NCBI RefSeq assembly: GCF_030323145.1
Contig: NZ_CP100470.1
Span: 2,707,001-2,771,000, forward strand
From: Mesorhizobium sp. C432A
GTDB lineage: Bacteria > Pseudomonadota > Alphaproteobacteria > Rhizobiales > Rhizobiaceae
Direction of reading: 5' to 3'
Length of the DNA stretch: 64,000 bases
Each line of letters begins with the position of its first letter. Position 1 is the first letter of the stretch. The translations under genes were made by a program, and so were the position numbers. This document shows positions 35,410 to 44,490 of this stretch, in pieces. The notes under the pieces are model-generated. The model did not search any database. It was not told the origin of the DNA and saw only the letters and a list, made by a program, of their open reading frames with translations.

Positions 35410-36705
35410 TCACAGCCAACCGCCGGAAAACCCGGCCCGGCGCAGTCCTGTGGTGATGGCCGGCACGCGGCGCATCAATCGCCACAGGAAGTCGGACCGG
35501 TAGTTCTCGATCATCAGGGCGATCGGCCCCTGGTTGATGCCGACATGGTCCGGCGATACCCAACCGCAGGCGCGGCCGTCGTCGGCAGCGATCGTCGGGT
35601 TGAAGCTCGCGGTGAAGCCGTAAGGGTTGCCGTCGCGCAGGTCCATCTCGTGGAAATGGCGCAGCGCCGGCAGCACGATTTCCGGCGCAAAAGGCAAGGA
35701 GGCGATTGCCGCCCATGGCGACAGCGTGCCGTCATCGGGGCCAAACGGTGCGCCGCGGGCGAGATAACCGAAGAAGCGGCGTCCATCGGCTCGCCGCGCG
35801 ATCGGACCTGGGCCGTCGCTGGCGGTGACGCCCCAGCAATTCTCGCCATAGCCCGCGAACCCCCTCGGATTGCGGATTGCGTAATCGCGCTGCAGATACG
35901 TCGCCTGGCGGCTGTTTTCGAAATAGTCCCGGTCGTGATCGCGCATGAAGGCATCGCCGATGTCGCGAAAATCGATCCAGATATGCGAGAACTGGTGGAT
36001 GAAAAGCGGGCCGGCATAGACCATCTCGCGGCCGTAGATGGTCTTCCATTTGTAAGTGGACAGCCAGGCCGCGTAGCTCTCGGGCGGCAGCGAGTGGGTC
36101 GGCGAACCGAGACCCAGGACGTACAGGATCAGCGCCTCGTCAAATCCTTCCCAGCGGTAGCGGAGAAAGCCTTTTCCAGGCCGCCAGCCATGGGTGACGG
36201 TGGCGCCGCCGTTCTGCGCCCAGCGCCAGTCGGCACGGCGGTAGAGCGCATCGGCAAGCTGGCGGATTTCCAGTTCGAGCTCATCGTCCTCGTCGAAATA
36301 AGCGCCGGCGGCCAGAACACCGGCAAGCAAAAGGGCGGTATCGATCGTGGACAGTTCGCAATTCCAGACGCGGCGGCCGGTCTTCATGTCGAGGAAATGA
36401 TAGTAGAAACCCCTGTAGCCGGTGGCATCGGGCTCCGGCCCGTGCGGGGCGTTCCAGAAGAAGCGAAGCGTCGCGAGCGTCCGCTCGATTGCGGCATCGC
36501 GCGTCATGAAACCGCGCTCGACACCGACGGGATAGGACGACAAAGCGAGCCCGACGGCGGCTATGCTGGCAGGCGACGCCTGCGTGTTGCGGTCGGCGAC
36601 CAGGCCGTTGGCAGGGTTGGCCTCGTTGAGAAAATACTCGAAGGACAGGCGCTGGATATCTTGGAGAAGCTCGTCGTTTAGCGCGTGTTCGTTCGATGCA
36701 TCCAT
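35410..36705 (-). CDS. Glucoamylase-family protein (GH144-like)
   Basis: A 431-residue all-alpha (alpha/alpha)6-barrel protein of the glycoamylase-like domain family, related to GH144 endo-beta-1,2-glucanases and to the domain inside rhizobial cyclic beta-1,2-glucan synthase. Seen: SFEYFLNEANPANGLVADR near the N-terminus, the FWNAPHG block, GGATVTHGWRPGKGFLRYRWEGFDE, and C-terminal WVSPDHVGINQGPIALMIENYRS with candidate acidic residues. No signal peptide, so it is predicted cytosolic. Substrate may be beta-1,2-glucan, but specificity is inferred only from family kinship. ATG at 36705. Confidence 0.86.
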   Translation of the reverse strand: MDASNEHALNDELLQDIQRLSFEYFLNEANPANGLVADRNTQASPASIAAVGLALSSYPVGVERGFMTRDAAIERTLATLRFFWNAPHGPEPDATGYRGFYYHFLDMKTGRRVWNCELSTIDTALLLAGVLAAGAYFDEDDELELEIRQLADALYRRADWRWAQNGGATVTHGWRPGKGFLRYRWEGFDEALILYVLGLGSPTHSLPPESYAAWLSTYKWKTIYGREMVYAGPLFIHQFSHIWIDFRDIGDAFMRDHDRDYFENSRQATYLQRDYAIRNPRGFAGYGENCWGVTASDGPGPIARRADGRRFFGYLARGAPFGPDDGTLSPWAAIASLPFAPEIVLPALRHFHEMDLRDGNPYGFTASFNPTIAADDGRACGWVSPDHVGINQGPIALMIENYRSDFLWRLMRRVPAITTGLRRAGFSGGWL

Positions 36706-36963
36706 GACAATCGATATAGAGGCTTTGGCTGCTTTTGCCATTCTTCCAGCGGATCAATCATGGGTGAGGGCAGGCTGGGGCCGATAGCGAAAGGCGCTGC
36801 CGACGCACCGAATTCAAATCGAGGGGCTGCGAAGATCGGTTGGACCGCCATATGCACGGCCCTGCCATCTGGCCTGGCCGTCCTCCCCTGATATATCCGG
36901 CTGCGATCCATCACATGAGCATGCCCCGTGAAGTTACCCAGCCCGTCAGGCGTCGTTTCCCCC

Positions 36964-37842
36964 ATGACCCCGGTGCTGGTCTGTGCACTTGCGATCTTCC
37001 TTCTGTCCGCCATGGATGCGGCAATGAAGATCCTGGTCATCGCCGTCGGTGTCTACAACACGGTGCTGTGGCGAAGCATGCTTGCGAGCGTGGTCGCGGG
37101 CACGGCCTGGGCGGCGGGGCCGCGTTCCCTTCCCACGCCTTCCGTGCTGCGGCTACACGCGCTGCGCGCCGTGGTCGTGGGCATCGTTCTGCTGTCGTTC
37201 TTCTGGGGCCTTGCCAGATTGCCGCTAGCGGATGGGATCGGGCTTAGTTTCGTCGCGCCGCTGTTCGCTCTCCTGCTGGCGGCGCTGCTTTTGGGCGAAC
37301 GCATACAGCGCCAGGCGATCTGGGCCTCGCTGGCGGGCATCGCCGGCGTCGTCATCATCATGGCCGGACAGTTCGGGCAAGGGAACTATACCGGGGATGC
37401 CCTGCTTGGCACGGTGGCGGTGCTCGCATCGACGGTGTTCTACGCCTACAATCTGATCCTCTCGCGGCGGCAGGCGCTGGTGGCCAAACCAGTCGAGATC
37501 ATGCTGTTCCAGAACCTGTGCGTTGTCGCCGTCCTTCTCCCCGCCGCTCCCTGGCTCGCGGTTGCCCTGCCGGGCAATCTCTGGCTTCCACTGGCCGGAG
37601 TGACGGCGCTGTCGCTCTCCGGCCAGTTCCTGATGAGCTGGTCCTACGCGCGGGCCGAAGCGCAATATCTAATCCCAACGGAGTATTCTGCCTTCATCTG
37701 GGCGATCGTGTTTGGCTGGCTGTTCTTCGACGAGGCGGCGACCTGGACCACGCTGGCTGGAGCGGCCCTGATCGTGGCCAGTTGCCTGATCGCCTCGCGC
37801 TCCAATCCGAAGCTTGCCGAACCGATCGAAGCCGCGGTCTGA
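36964..37842 (+). CDS. DMT-family transporter (EamA type)
   Basis: A 292-residue drug/metabolite exporter with about ten transmembrane helices in two homologous halves. Seen: first-half helices from LVCALAIFLLSAMDAAMK onward, the internal IGLSFVAPLFALLLAALLLGERI block, and the second-half FSWSYARAEAQYLIPTEYSAFIWAIVFGWLFFDE. EamA proteins export amino acids or small metabolites at the inner membrane. ATG at 36964 gives the usual short N-terminus; GTG at 36928 would add twelve polar residues. It lies between unrelated genes. Confidence 0.88.
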   Translation: MTPVLVCALAIFLLSAMDAAMKILVIAVGVYNTVLWRSMLASVVAGTAWAAGPRSLPTPSVLRLHALRAVVVGIVLLSFFWGLARLPLADGIGLSFVAPLFALLLAALLLGERIQRQAIWASLAGIAGVVIIMAGQFGQGNYTGDALLGTVAVLASTVFYAYNLILSRRQALVAKPVEIMLFQNLCVVAVLLPAAPWLAVALPGNLWLPLAGVTALSLSGQFLMSWSYARAEAQYLIPTEYSAFIWAIVFGWLFFDEAATWTTLAGAALIVASCLIASRSNPKLAEPIEAAV

Positions 37843-37870
37843 GGGCGCTATTCGCTTTGACGGCAGAGTG

Positions 37871-39181
37871 TCAACGCACCACTTCGCGATGGCCGCTGGG
37901 CAGCCGGGTGGCGATCAGCTTGTCGATACGGCGGCCATCGAGGTCGACGACCTCGAAACGCCAGCCTTGCGCGTCGACGCATTCGCCGGTCGCCGGCAGA
38001 TGGTGCATGTGCGACAGCACATAACCGGCGACGGTCTCGTAGTCGCGGTTTTCCGGCAGGTCGATACCGAGAACGTCAGCCATCTCGTCGGCTTGCATGT
38101 ATCCCGCGAGCAGCCATGAGCCGTCCTCGCGCTTGACGGCGTTTTCCTCGTCGCCGGCATCAAGGTCGGCGCGGAAGACGCCGGTGATGGCCTCGAGAAT
38201 GTCGGCAGGCGTGACGATCCCTTCGAAATGGCCGTATTCGTCATGCACCAGCGCCATCGGCACGTCGGATTCCTTCAGCTTCTGCAGCACATCCAGCGCG
38301 TCGGCCTGATCGTAGACGATGGGGGCGGCGCGCACATGCTTGCGCGGATCGAGTGCGCGGCCGGCGAGCAGGGCGGCCAGCACGTCGCGCGTCTGAACAA
38401 CGCCAACCATGACGTCGACGCCGCCATCGCCGGCCGGCAGGCGCGAATGCTGGGTCTCCATCAAGAGCTTGCGGATGGCACCCTCATCGGACTGCAAATT
38501 GATCCAGTCGACCTCGGTGCGCGGCGTCATCACGGCGCGCACGGCGCGATCGCCGAGCCGCATGACGCCGGCGATCATGCGCCGCTCGTCGGATTCGATG
38601 GTGCCGTGGTGCTCGGCCTCGGCGACCAGCATCTTGATCTCTTCGTCGGTGACCTTCTCCTCGCTCTCGCCGCGCTGGCCAAGCAGCCACAATATGGCGC
38701 GGCCGGAAATGTCGAGCAGGAACACCAGCGGCGCCGAGACGGTGGCGAGGATGGTCATCGCAGGCGCTGCGCGGGCCGCAACACGCTCGGGATCGCGCAG
38801 CGCGATCTGCTTGGGCACCAGTTCGCCGACGATCAGCGAGAAATAGGTGATGATCGCAACGACAATGCCGACGCCGAGCGGATCGGCGATGTTTTCGCGC
38901 ATGCCGGTCGAGGCCAGGTACACCGACAGCCTGTCGCCCAGCGTGGCGCCGGAGAAGGCGCCCGACAGCACGCCGACCAGAGTGATGCCGATCTGCACTG
39001 ACGACAGGAATTTGCCGGGATTGGAGCCGAGCGTCAGCGCACGCCCGGCGCCATTGACGCCGCGGTCGATCATCGCCTTGAGCCGCGCCGGGCGCGACGA
39101 CACGATGGCGAGCTCGGACATCGACAGAAGGCCGTTCACACAGATGAGGACGACCACGGTGGCGATTTCGACGTATAGCAT
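37871..39181 (-). CDS. HlyC/CorC (CNNM-CBS) family transporter
   Basis: A 436-residue inner-membrane protein of the CorC/hemolysin C family, linked to Mg2+ or Co2+ efflux and sodium-coupled metal transport. Seen: N-terminal DUF21/CNNM domain of three or four helices (to about 170), a CBS pair (roughly 205-335, with MTPRTEVDWIN and QTRDVLAAL), and a C-terminal CorC_HlyC domain (from about 350, RADLDAGDEENAVKREDGSWLL). Length and order match the family. It is convergent with the DMT gene and read alone. Confidence 0.92.
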   Translation of the reverse strand: MLYVEIATVVVLICVNGLLSMSELAIVSSRPARLKAMIDRGVNGAGRALTLGSNPGKFLSSVQIGITLVGVLSGAFSGATLGDRLSVYLASTGMRENIADPLGVGIVVAIITYFSLIVGELVPKQIALRDPERVAARAAPAMTILATVSAPLVFLLDISGRAILWLLGQRGESEEKVTDEEIKMLVAEAEHHGTIESDERRMIAGVMRLGDRAVRAVMTPRTEVDWINLQSDEGAIRKLLMETQHSRLPAGDGGVDVMVGVVQTRDVLAALLAGRALDPRKHVRAAPIVYDQADALDVLQKLKESDVPMALVHDEYGHFEGIVTPADILEAITGVFRADLDAGDEENAVKREDGSWLLAGYMQADEMADVLGIDLPENRDYETVAGYVLSHMHHLPATGECVDAQGWRFEVVDLDGRRIDKLIATRLPSGHREVVR

Positions 39182-39251
39182 CAGGGCTCAATAGCATTGC
39201 GGCGGGCCGCAGGAAAATAGTCCGCGATGATTTTTGGAAAATGACAGTGGT

Positions 39252-39959
39252 TCAGGGGAATTGCCTGAGCACCCCGACAACAGCCTTGCCGTCGGTGAAA
39301 TAGGGATCGCCGCCGCCGTTGCGTCCGGTCCTGGTGGCGCCGATGCCCGGGATGTCGCTCACCGAGATCACCATGCCGGCCGCCGACAGGTCGTGGATCA
39401 CGAGATCGCGCTCGGCGTCGATGTCAGGGGCGATATGGTGGGTGATGGCGCCGGTATCGTGGCTGAGACCAACGCCGCGGTCGAAGCTGGCCGAGCCCAT
39501 CCAGAGCGTTCGGCCGTCGTCGCCGGTCGCATCGCTGCGCCAGAAGCGGACATGATGGCGCCGGTCGGCGCTCCCGCCGACCGGCTTTTCGAAGGCGAGA
39601 TCCTGGGCGCGGCCTTCGAACAGCAGCCGGCTGACCGGGGCGTCAGGATAGGGATGGTCGAACAGCACGCTCTCACCGATTTCGATCGCGGTCTTTAGCG
39701 TCACGCCATCGGCCGTATCCCATCCGGTCATGGCGAAGGCATGGACCATCTCTTTTTCGGTACCGACAAGGCCGATATTGATCGGGTCGCCGGGAATACC
39801 TTGCGGCGTGTGTGTCACCATCTCGAAAGTCTGCGTGCGAAAGCCGCGGTCGCGAACCGTCCAGAATTCCGGCGCAGCGACATAGGCGAGGGCCAGCCAG
39901 ACCGCCAGAAGAGCGGCGAGCCAGGTCAATGCGCGTCGTTGCAGGCTTCGTCGGCTCAT
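39252..39959 (-). CDS. LssY C-terminal domain protein
   Basis: A 235-residue membrane-anchored protein homologous to the C-terminal domain of LssY. Seen: basic N-terminus, one membrane segment (RALTWLAALLAVWLALAYVAAPEFW), then the domain with DPINIGLVGTEKEMVHAFAMTGWDTAD and HHVRFWRSDATGDDGRTLWMGSASFD. LssY-type proteins occur with envelope lipid phosphatases in other bacteria, but this domain alone has no known activity. The soluble part is probably periplasmic. It stands alone between two divergent genes. Confidence 0.82.
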   Translation of the reverse strand: MSRRSLQRRALTWLAALLAVWLALAYVAAPEFWTVRDRGFRTQTFEMVTHTPQGIPGDPINIGLVGTEKEMVHAFAMTGWDTADGVTLKTAIEIGESVLFDHPYPDAPVSRLLFEGRAQDLAFEKPVGGSADRRHHVRFWRSDATGDDGRTLWMGSASFDRGVGLSHDTGAITHHIAPDIDAERDLVIHDLSAAGMVISVSDIPGIGATRTGRNGGGDPYFTDGKAVVGVLRQFP

Positions 39960-40071
39960 GAAAGCGGCTCGATCCGTGCGGTATCTGTGCCTGACGGACC
40001 CTGGAAATCAATGGCCAGCGGCGAGCAGCCGTTCTATCGTCGGCCATCGTTTTTGCGGGGGGTGAGCAGCA

Positions 40072-40791
40072 ATGGATAAGAAGCCGGTGGGTCGCAGCTC
40101 GATGGCATTGACCGCGGACCTTGTCGCAAGGGTGGAGCGTGTCGAACCGGATCCGGGTCCCGAGCCCGGAACAACCGAGCATACAGACGCGGAGTTCGAT
40201 AGTCTTGTCGAGCAACTTCTGTCGGAGCATCGGCCTGAAGCGCTATGGGTCTTTGCCTACGGGTCGCTGATCTGGAACCCCGAATTTGCCCATGTCGAGC
40301 AGCGCCCGGCCACGGCGCCAGGATGGCACCGCTCGTTCTGCCTGACGCTGACCCGTTGGCGCGGAACCCGTGATTTGCCGGCGCTGATGCTGGCGCTCGA
40401 TCGAGGCGGCAGCTGCAACGGCATCGTCTATCGGCTGCCCGCGGAAGACCATGTCGGGCAACTTGGCCAGTTGATGCGCCGCGAGATCGATGCCAATCCG
40501 CCGACTAACGTGCCATGCTGGATCAAGGTCAAGACCAAGGATGGGCCGTTGCGGGCCTTGGCTTTCGTCGCCGCGCCAGACGGCAGGGCCTATGCGGGCC
40601 GGCTGCCATTGGAGCAGGTTGCCGACACGCTGGCGCGGGCTGCCGGGCATTGGGGCTCGTCGGCTCAATACCTGTTCCGAACCGTCAGCAAGTTGGAAGA
40701 GAGCGGTATCCGCGACAGGAACCTTTGGCGCATCCAGGATCTGGTGGCCCAGCAAATCATCGCTTCCACCAGGAACGCCAATCCCGACTGA
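40072..40791 (+). CDS. ChaC-type gamma-glutamylcyclotransferase
   Basis: A 239-residue ChaC-family enzyme that degrades glutathione to 5-oxoproline and Cys-Gly. Seen: the nucleotide-like YGSLIWNPEF glycine loop (VFAYGSLIWNP), the GWHRSFCLTLTRWRGTRDLPALMLALD block, and MRREIDANPPTNVPCWIKVKT where the catalytic acid is expected. Length matches bacterial ChaC. GGTGAGCAGC lies before the ATG at 40072. Cytosolic glutathione turnover; no linked pathway genes nearby. Confidence 0.9.
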   Translation: MDKKPVGRSSMALTADLVARVERVEPDPGPEPGTTEHTDAEFDSLVEQLLSEHRPEALWVFAYGSLIWNPEFAHVEQRPATAPGWHRSFCLTLTRWRGTRDLPALMLALDRGGSCNGIVYRLPAEDHVGQLGQLMRREIDANPPTNVPCWIKVKTKDGPLRALAFVAAPDGRAYAGRLPLEQVADTLARAAGHWGSSAQYLFRTVSKLEESGIRDRNLWRIQDLVAQQIIASTRNANPD

Positions 40792-40811
40792 TTTCTGAAC
40801 GGTGAAACGCC

Positions 40812-41603
40812 TTAGCGGCAGGCGCGGTAGCCGCTTTTGCGGTTCTTGATGTCGAAATGGAAATGGTTGCGGTGATCGTAATTGTAGCCGGGACCGAGCA
40901 CGGTGGTGAAATACTGGCAGCCGTCGGCACGCACATTGTTGAGGAAGCCGCGGGTGCGGAAGGCAAACAGGCCGGGCTTGCGCACGTCGATGTCGTCGCC
41001 GTTGTTGAGCTCGATGCTCATGACGTCGAGGGCGTTGCCCTTGCCGTGCTCGGACAGGACACCTTCGCCGGCGATGTTGCGGCAGGAATAGCTTGAGCCC
41101 TGGTGGATGGTCTTGACGCCCGAGAAATAGCGCCAGCGGGCGGAGGGAACCAGTTCGTTGCTGGTCCAGGCGGCGAAACTTGCGGCCATGTCGCAGGTCA
41201 ATGTTGCGGCGGGCTTCATCTGGATGCCGCCGATGGCGGAGACCTTGACCGGCCAGTCTATGCCGCACTGTCCCTCGTGGATCGGCTGGACATCGGTGTA
41301 GACGACGCGAAGCCGCTTCAGCTCGCCACGGCAATCGGTTTCGCTGGCCGGCATCTGCTGCGGCTCCGACTCCGACATCGGCTCGTCCATGTGCGGATAG
41401 GCGGCAGTCATATAGGGATTGGACGGGACGAGCTTCTGCATGCCTTCATATTGCGGCACGGCCGCGGTCTGCGAGCCGACATCGACGGCCGGCTGCAGCG
41501 ACAGCACGCTGCCAGTGTTGCAAGCCGAAACGGCGGCCAGCGCAAGACCGGCGGCCAGTATCGCTGCGCTTTTTGCCTTCGCGGCGCGAAATATTGCGGC
41601 CAT
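40812..41603 (-). CDS. Extensin-like domain lipoprotein
   Basis: A 263-residue lipoprotein with a C-terminal extensin-like domain, a peptidase-like fold also seen in DUF882/MepA-like cell-wall enzymes. Seen: N-terminal signal ending in the lipobox AVSAC, a Gln/Pro-rich linker (about 40-80), then CGIDWPVKVSAIGGIQMKPAATLTC, SARWRYFSGVKTIHQGSSYSCRN, GHAKGNALDVMSIEL-like region and the HFHFD near the end. The conserved His/Asp set suggests metal-dependent hydrolase ancestry. It lies next to a second, larger homologue in the same direction. Outer-membrane anchoring likely. Confidence 0.85.
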   Translation of the reverse strand: MAAIFRAAKAKSAAILAAGLALAAVSACNTGSVLSLQPAVDVGSQTAAVPQYEGMQKLVPSNPYMTAAYPHMDEPMSESEPQQMPASETDCRGELKRLRVVYTDVQPIHEGQCGIDWPVKVSAIGGIQMKPAATLTCDMAASFAAWTSNELVPSARWRYFSGVKTIHQGSSYSCRNIAGEGVLSEHGKGNALDVMSIELNNGDDIDVRKPGLFAFRTRGFLNNVRADGCQYFTTVLGPGYNYDHRNHFHFDIKNRKSGYRACR

Positions 41604-41735
41604 GGGCGGAATCCTGTCCTTGATCGGTGGGATTTTAACGATCAAGGGTAAAGGAAAACTCAGCGTTCCCGTTCATGCCTGCGGCCGAAATGCGGCAGCC
41701 AGACCATCACCGGCATGACGATCACTGAAGGGCCA

Positions 41736-42947
41736 TCACTGGCAGAAAGTGCCACCATTCCGGCGCGGTTCGAGATCGAGATGGAAATGCAGGGAATGGT
41801 CCGGGTCCGCGCCCGGTCCAAGCACGGTCTTGAACGGTCCGCAGGCGGCCTTGCGCACCGCATTGAGGAATTTGCCGTCCTTCTCGGGCGGCGTTGGACC
41901 GACTTCGACCTTTCTGCCATCTGACAACGTGAAGCTGGCAATATCGAGCGCGTTGCCGAAGGCATGTTCCGACAGATGGCGCGTGCCGTTGCGCGGCCGG
42001 CAGACAAAGGCCGATGCCTGGTTGATCGATTTCAGGTCGGCTCCGAACTCGGCTTTCGCCGCCGGCTGTATGATTTCGGCGGCAAAGCGGGCTGCAGCCT
42101 CGGCCATTGGGCAGTTGAGTTCGGTCGCGGGGCCGATGGCGATGGATTTTCCGAGCGACTTCAGCACCAGGGGATAGGGGATCGAGCAGCCGATGTCGGG
42201 ATTGCTTTCCGCCTTATGCTCCTCGAATTCGACACCAAGGGCCGTCAGCCGCTCGCGACAGGCGACTTCCGCCGCCGGCATTTTTGCATCGGGCAAATCG
42301 GCCGAGCGCGCATCGGGCAGCATCTTCTTGTCGCCGGCATCGGGTTTTTCAGGTGGTTGCGGAGCAACGGCCGGCGGCTGAGCTTCAGGTTCCGAAGTGT
42401 CTGGCTTTTGTGTCGGAATCGGCGCCGCGGCCGGCGGCTCGGGCTCGCTTTGCCTATCGGTCGATGGCTTCGGGGCTGACGGTCCGGGCCGCGCCTGCTT
42501 TTTAAAACCGGATTTTTCTTCGTTGAATCGATCGTCATTGGACCGGTTGGGCGCGCCAAGGGGGTTCGGACCTTCGGCCTTTTGCTTTTCGATCGGTGCC
42601 GCGCCGGTCTTCGGCGCCTCTGAAGGACGCGCCTCGGGCAGCGGGACAACGCGCGAGGGCTGCACCGGAACATCGGCGGGCGAGGGCTTTTTATCCGGGG
42701 TCTTTTGTTCCACCTGCTTTGGCGTGATGTGCCGCTTTGGACTGGGCTTCTGGCGGTGCTTGCTGCGCGGCTTAGGATGCGAGTCGACCTGCGGTGAAAA
42801 CAGCTGCTCCAACCGCTGTGACAGCGGCGTGTAATGCTTTTTGCGCTGTTTGGCGTCGGCTTGCGTCAGCAGGGGCGTCAGCAGCAGAGCCGTGACGACC
42901 ATGACCAGTGCAACCCTGGATGTTCGGGAAAGTACAAGCGACCCCAT
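41736..42947 (-). CDS. Extensin-like protein with long Pro-rich linker
   Basis: A 403-residue exported protein: N-terminal membrane or signal segment (VALVMVVTALLLTPLLT), then about 170 residues of Pro/Lys/Glu/Ser-rich low-complexity sequence that could span the periplasm, and a C-terminal extensin-like domain (about 225-403) with IPYPLVLKSLGKSIAIG, SINQASAFVCRPRNGTRHLSEHAFGNALDIASF and DHSLHFHLDLEPRRNG. GAGGACG lies before the ATG at 42947; a TTG at 42956 is less likely. The domain is a clear paralogue of the adjacent lipoprotein, suggesting local duplication. Confidence 0.85.
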   Translation of the reverse strand: MGSLVLSRTSRVALVMVVTALLLTPLLTQADAKQRKKHYTPLSQRLEQLFSPQVDSHPKPRSKHRQKPSPKRHITPKQVEQKTPDKKPSPADVPVQPSRVVPLPEARPSEAPKTGAAPIEKQKAEGPNPLGAPNRSNDDRFNEEKSGFKKQARPGPSAPKPSTDRQSEPEPPAAAPIPTQKPDTSEPEAQPPAVAPQPPEKPDAGDKKMLPDARSADLPDAKMPAAEVACRERLTALGVEFEEHKAESNPDIGCSIPYPLVLKSLGKSIAIGPATELNCPMAEAAARFAAEIIQPAAKAEFGADLKSINQASAFVCRPRNGTRHLSEHAFGNALDIASFTLSDGRKVEVGPTPPEKDGKFLNAVRKAACGPFKTVLGPGADPDHSLHFHLDLEPRRNGGTFCQ

Positions 42948-43010
42948 CGTCCTCAACGGCGCGAACGCCCGGAGGTTGCCTGCGGCCCATCACGAACGGT
43001 AACGACGTCG

Positions 43011-43436
43011 TTACGCGCCAATCGCTTCCAGCCCTTCTTCCAGCCAGTCGGCCAAAAGCGGCATGCCGAGCAGGTATTTCGCCGTGCGCTTGTTGGCGCG
43101 GTCGCGCGCGGCGGCAACCGCATCGGACCATTCCGCTGCGTCATAGTCGCCGCGGCCGACCCAGGCCAGCGCGATCAACTCGGCCGCTTCGTCGACGTTG
43201 AGGTCGTTGATCAGCTCGCGCAGCTCTTCCTCGGTGAGGTCTTCCGCGCTTTCCTCCGCCAGACCGTCATGGTGGTGATTGGCATGTGATTCACCATCGA
43301 GCTCGACCTCATGCTCGGCACCGTCGGCATAGTCTTCGTTGACGGCAGCACTCAGTCCCTTTGCCTTGAGAATGAACAGGCGCACGGTGTCCGGGCCGAT
43401 CGATAGCTCCCATTCCCGCTCACGGCGCTGTTGCAC
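43011..43436 (-). CDS. DUF3775 domain protein
   Basis: A 141-residue acidic protein of the DUF3775 family, unknown function. Seen: SIGPDTVRLFILKAKGLSAAVN, a run of acidic and His residues (HEVELDGESHANHHHDG), the central EESAEDLTEEELRELINDLNVDEAAELIALAWVGRGDYD characteristic of the family, and a C-terminal KYLLGMPLLADWLEEGLEA helix. GTG start at 43436 with a G-rich but weak ribosome-binding site. Cytosolic, possibly helical-bundle. It is monocistronic. Confidence 0.8.
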   Translation of the reverse strand: MQQRREREWELSIGPDTVRLFILKAKGLSAAVNEDYADGAEHEVELDGESHANHHHDGLAEESAEDLTEEELRELINDLNVDEAAELIALAWVGRGDYDAAEWSDAVAAARDRANKRTAKYLLGMPLLADWLEEGLEAIGA

Positions 43437-43578
43437 TCTCGGGCACCCCCGCTGATCATTTCCCGAATGATAGCGGATTTGCAGCGCGCGTCACGTCATG
43501 TTCTGATCCCTGGCTCCCGCCTTTGACCGAATTCAGGTTAGGCACGGCCGCACAAATAGTTTCGGCGGCTGCGGGTTT

Positions 43579-43603
43579 CCGGGATGAAAAGTCTGCATCC
43601 CGG
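43579..43603 (+). promoter_or_regulatory. Hairpin upstream of the TPR protein gene
   Basis: CCGGGATG (43579-43586) pairs perfectly with CATCCCGG (43596-43603) over a nine-base loop. It lies about 60 bases before the start of the secreted TPR protein and may belong to its promoter or leader. Confidence 0.45.
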
Positions 43604-43618
43604 CGTTAGCTTTTCATT

Positions 43619-43656
43619 ATCGTCATTTTCCCTCAAGATCGTCATTATCCCTCAAG
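43619..43656 (+). repeat. Tandem 19-bp repeat before a ribosome-binding site
   Basis: ATCGTCATTTTCCCTCAAG (43619-43637) and ATCGTCATTATCCCTCAAG (43638-43656) are back-to-back copies differing at one base. The second runs directly into the GGAGG ribosome-binding site of the following gene, so it could be duplicated regulatory sequence. Confidence 0.75.
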
Positions 43657-43665
43657 GAGGCTTCG

Positions 43666-44202
43666 ATGCATAAAAGAGTGTTGATCCAGGCGGCTGCGGC
43701 GCTTGTGGCGCTGCAGTTCTTTGCGGTTCCGGTGTTTGCGGCCGGCGGCGGTGGCGGTGGTACCGAGACCACCACCCAGTGCAAGAAGGGGCAGGTCTGG
43801 GACAAGAAAAAGCAGAAATGCGTCGCGCCGAAGTACGGCATGCTGGACGACGATAACATCTATGATGCTGGTCACGACCTGGCCATGGCCGGGCGTTATG
43901 ACGAGGCGATCGCCGTGCTCAGCCTTGCCGCCAACAAGCAGGATCCACGCATCCTCAACTATCTCGGCTATTCGCATCGCCATTCCGGCCGTGTCACCGT
44001 CGGCCTCGGCTATTACGAGGAAGCGCTCCGCATCAACCCGGATTACACGCTGGTGCGCGAATATCTCGGCGAGGCCCATCTGCAGATCGGCGATCTGGTC
44101 GGCGCCCAGGCGCAGCTGGCCGAGATCGAGAAGCGGACGGGCAAAGATTCGCGCGAATACGGCATGCTGGCCGAACAGATCTACCATTTCATGAGAAGCT
44201 GA
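43666..44202 (+). CDS. Secreted TPR-repeat protein
   Basis: A 178-residue exported protein: signal peptide MHKRVLIQAAAALVALQFF ending near VFA-AGG, a Gly/Thr-rich linker with one pair of cysteines (QCKKG, KCVAP), then two to three tetratricopeptide repeats (HDLAMAGRYDEAIAVLSLAANKQ; ILNYLGYSHRHSGRVTVGLGYYEEALRINP; VREYLGEAHLQIGDLVGAQAQLAEIE). TPRs bind partner proteins. GGAGG at six bases gives strong initiation. Ends with a clear terminator. Function unknown, likely a periplasmic assembly factor. Confidence 0.85.
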   Translation: MHKRVLIQAAAALVALQFFAVPVFAAGGGGGGTETTTQCKKGQVWDKKKQKCVAPKYGMLDDDNIYDAGHDLAMAGRYDEAIAVLSLAANKQDPRILNYLGYSHRHSGRVTVGLGYYEEALRINPDYTLVREYLGEAHLQIGDLVGAQAQLAEIEKRTGKDSREYGMLAEQIYHFMRS

Positions 44203-44226
44203 CCCCACCCCAACGGCTTTTCTGGG

Positions 44227-44255
44227 CCGGCTGCGAGCAATCGCAGCCGGTTTTT
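44227..44255 (+). terminator. Terminator of the TPR gene
   Basis: CCGGCTGCGA (44227-44236) pairs with TCGCAGCCGG (44241-44250) across GCAA, followed by five Ts. Confidence 0.92.
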
Positions 44256-44490
44256 GTTGTCGCAACTGCAACACGCTGCACATGCCGTGACGGCAATTGC
44301 GCAAGTCGGCTCATGATTTTTCAAAAAGCCTGCTTTTTCAGCGTGAAAAACGCGCGAGGATCGCTATATTGGGGAAAATTGCGGTGAAACGGTTCCGTTA
44401 GCCCGAGGCTGCCGGACCCGTTTTCTTTTTATACCCATCGACAAGGCTTTCCCCGAAATGCGGGGGTGGCGGCAGGAAAGGTCAGGCATC

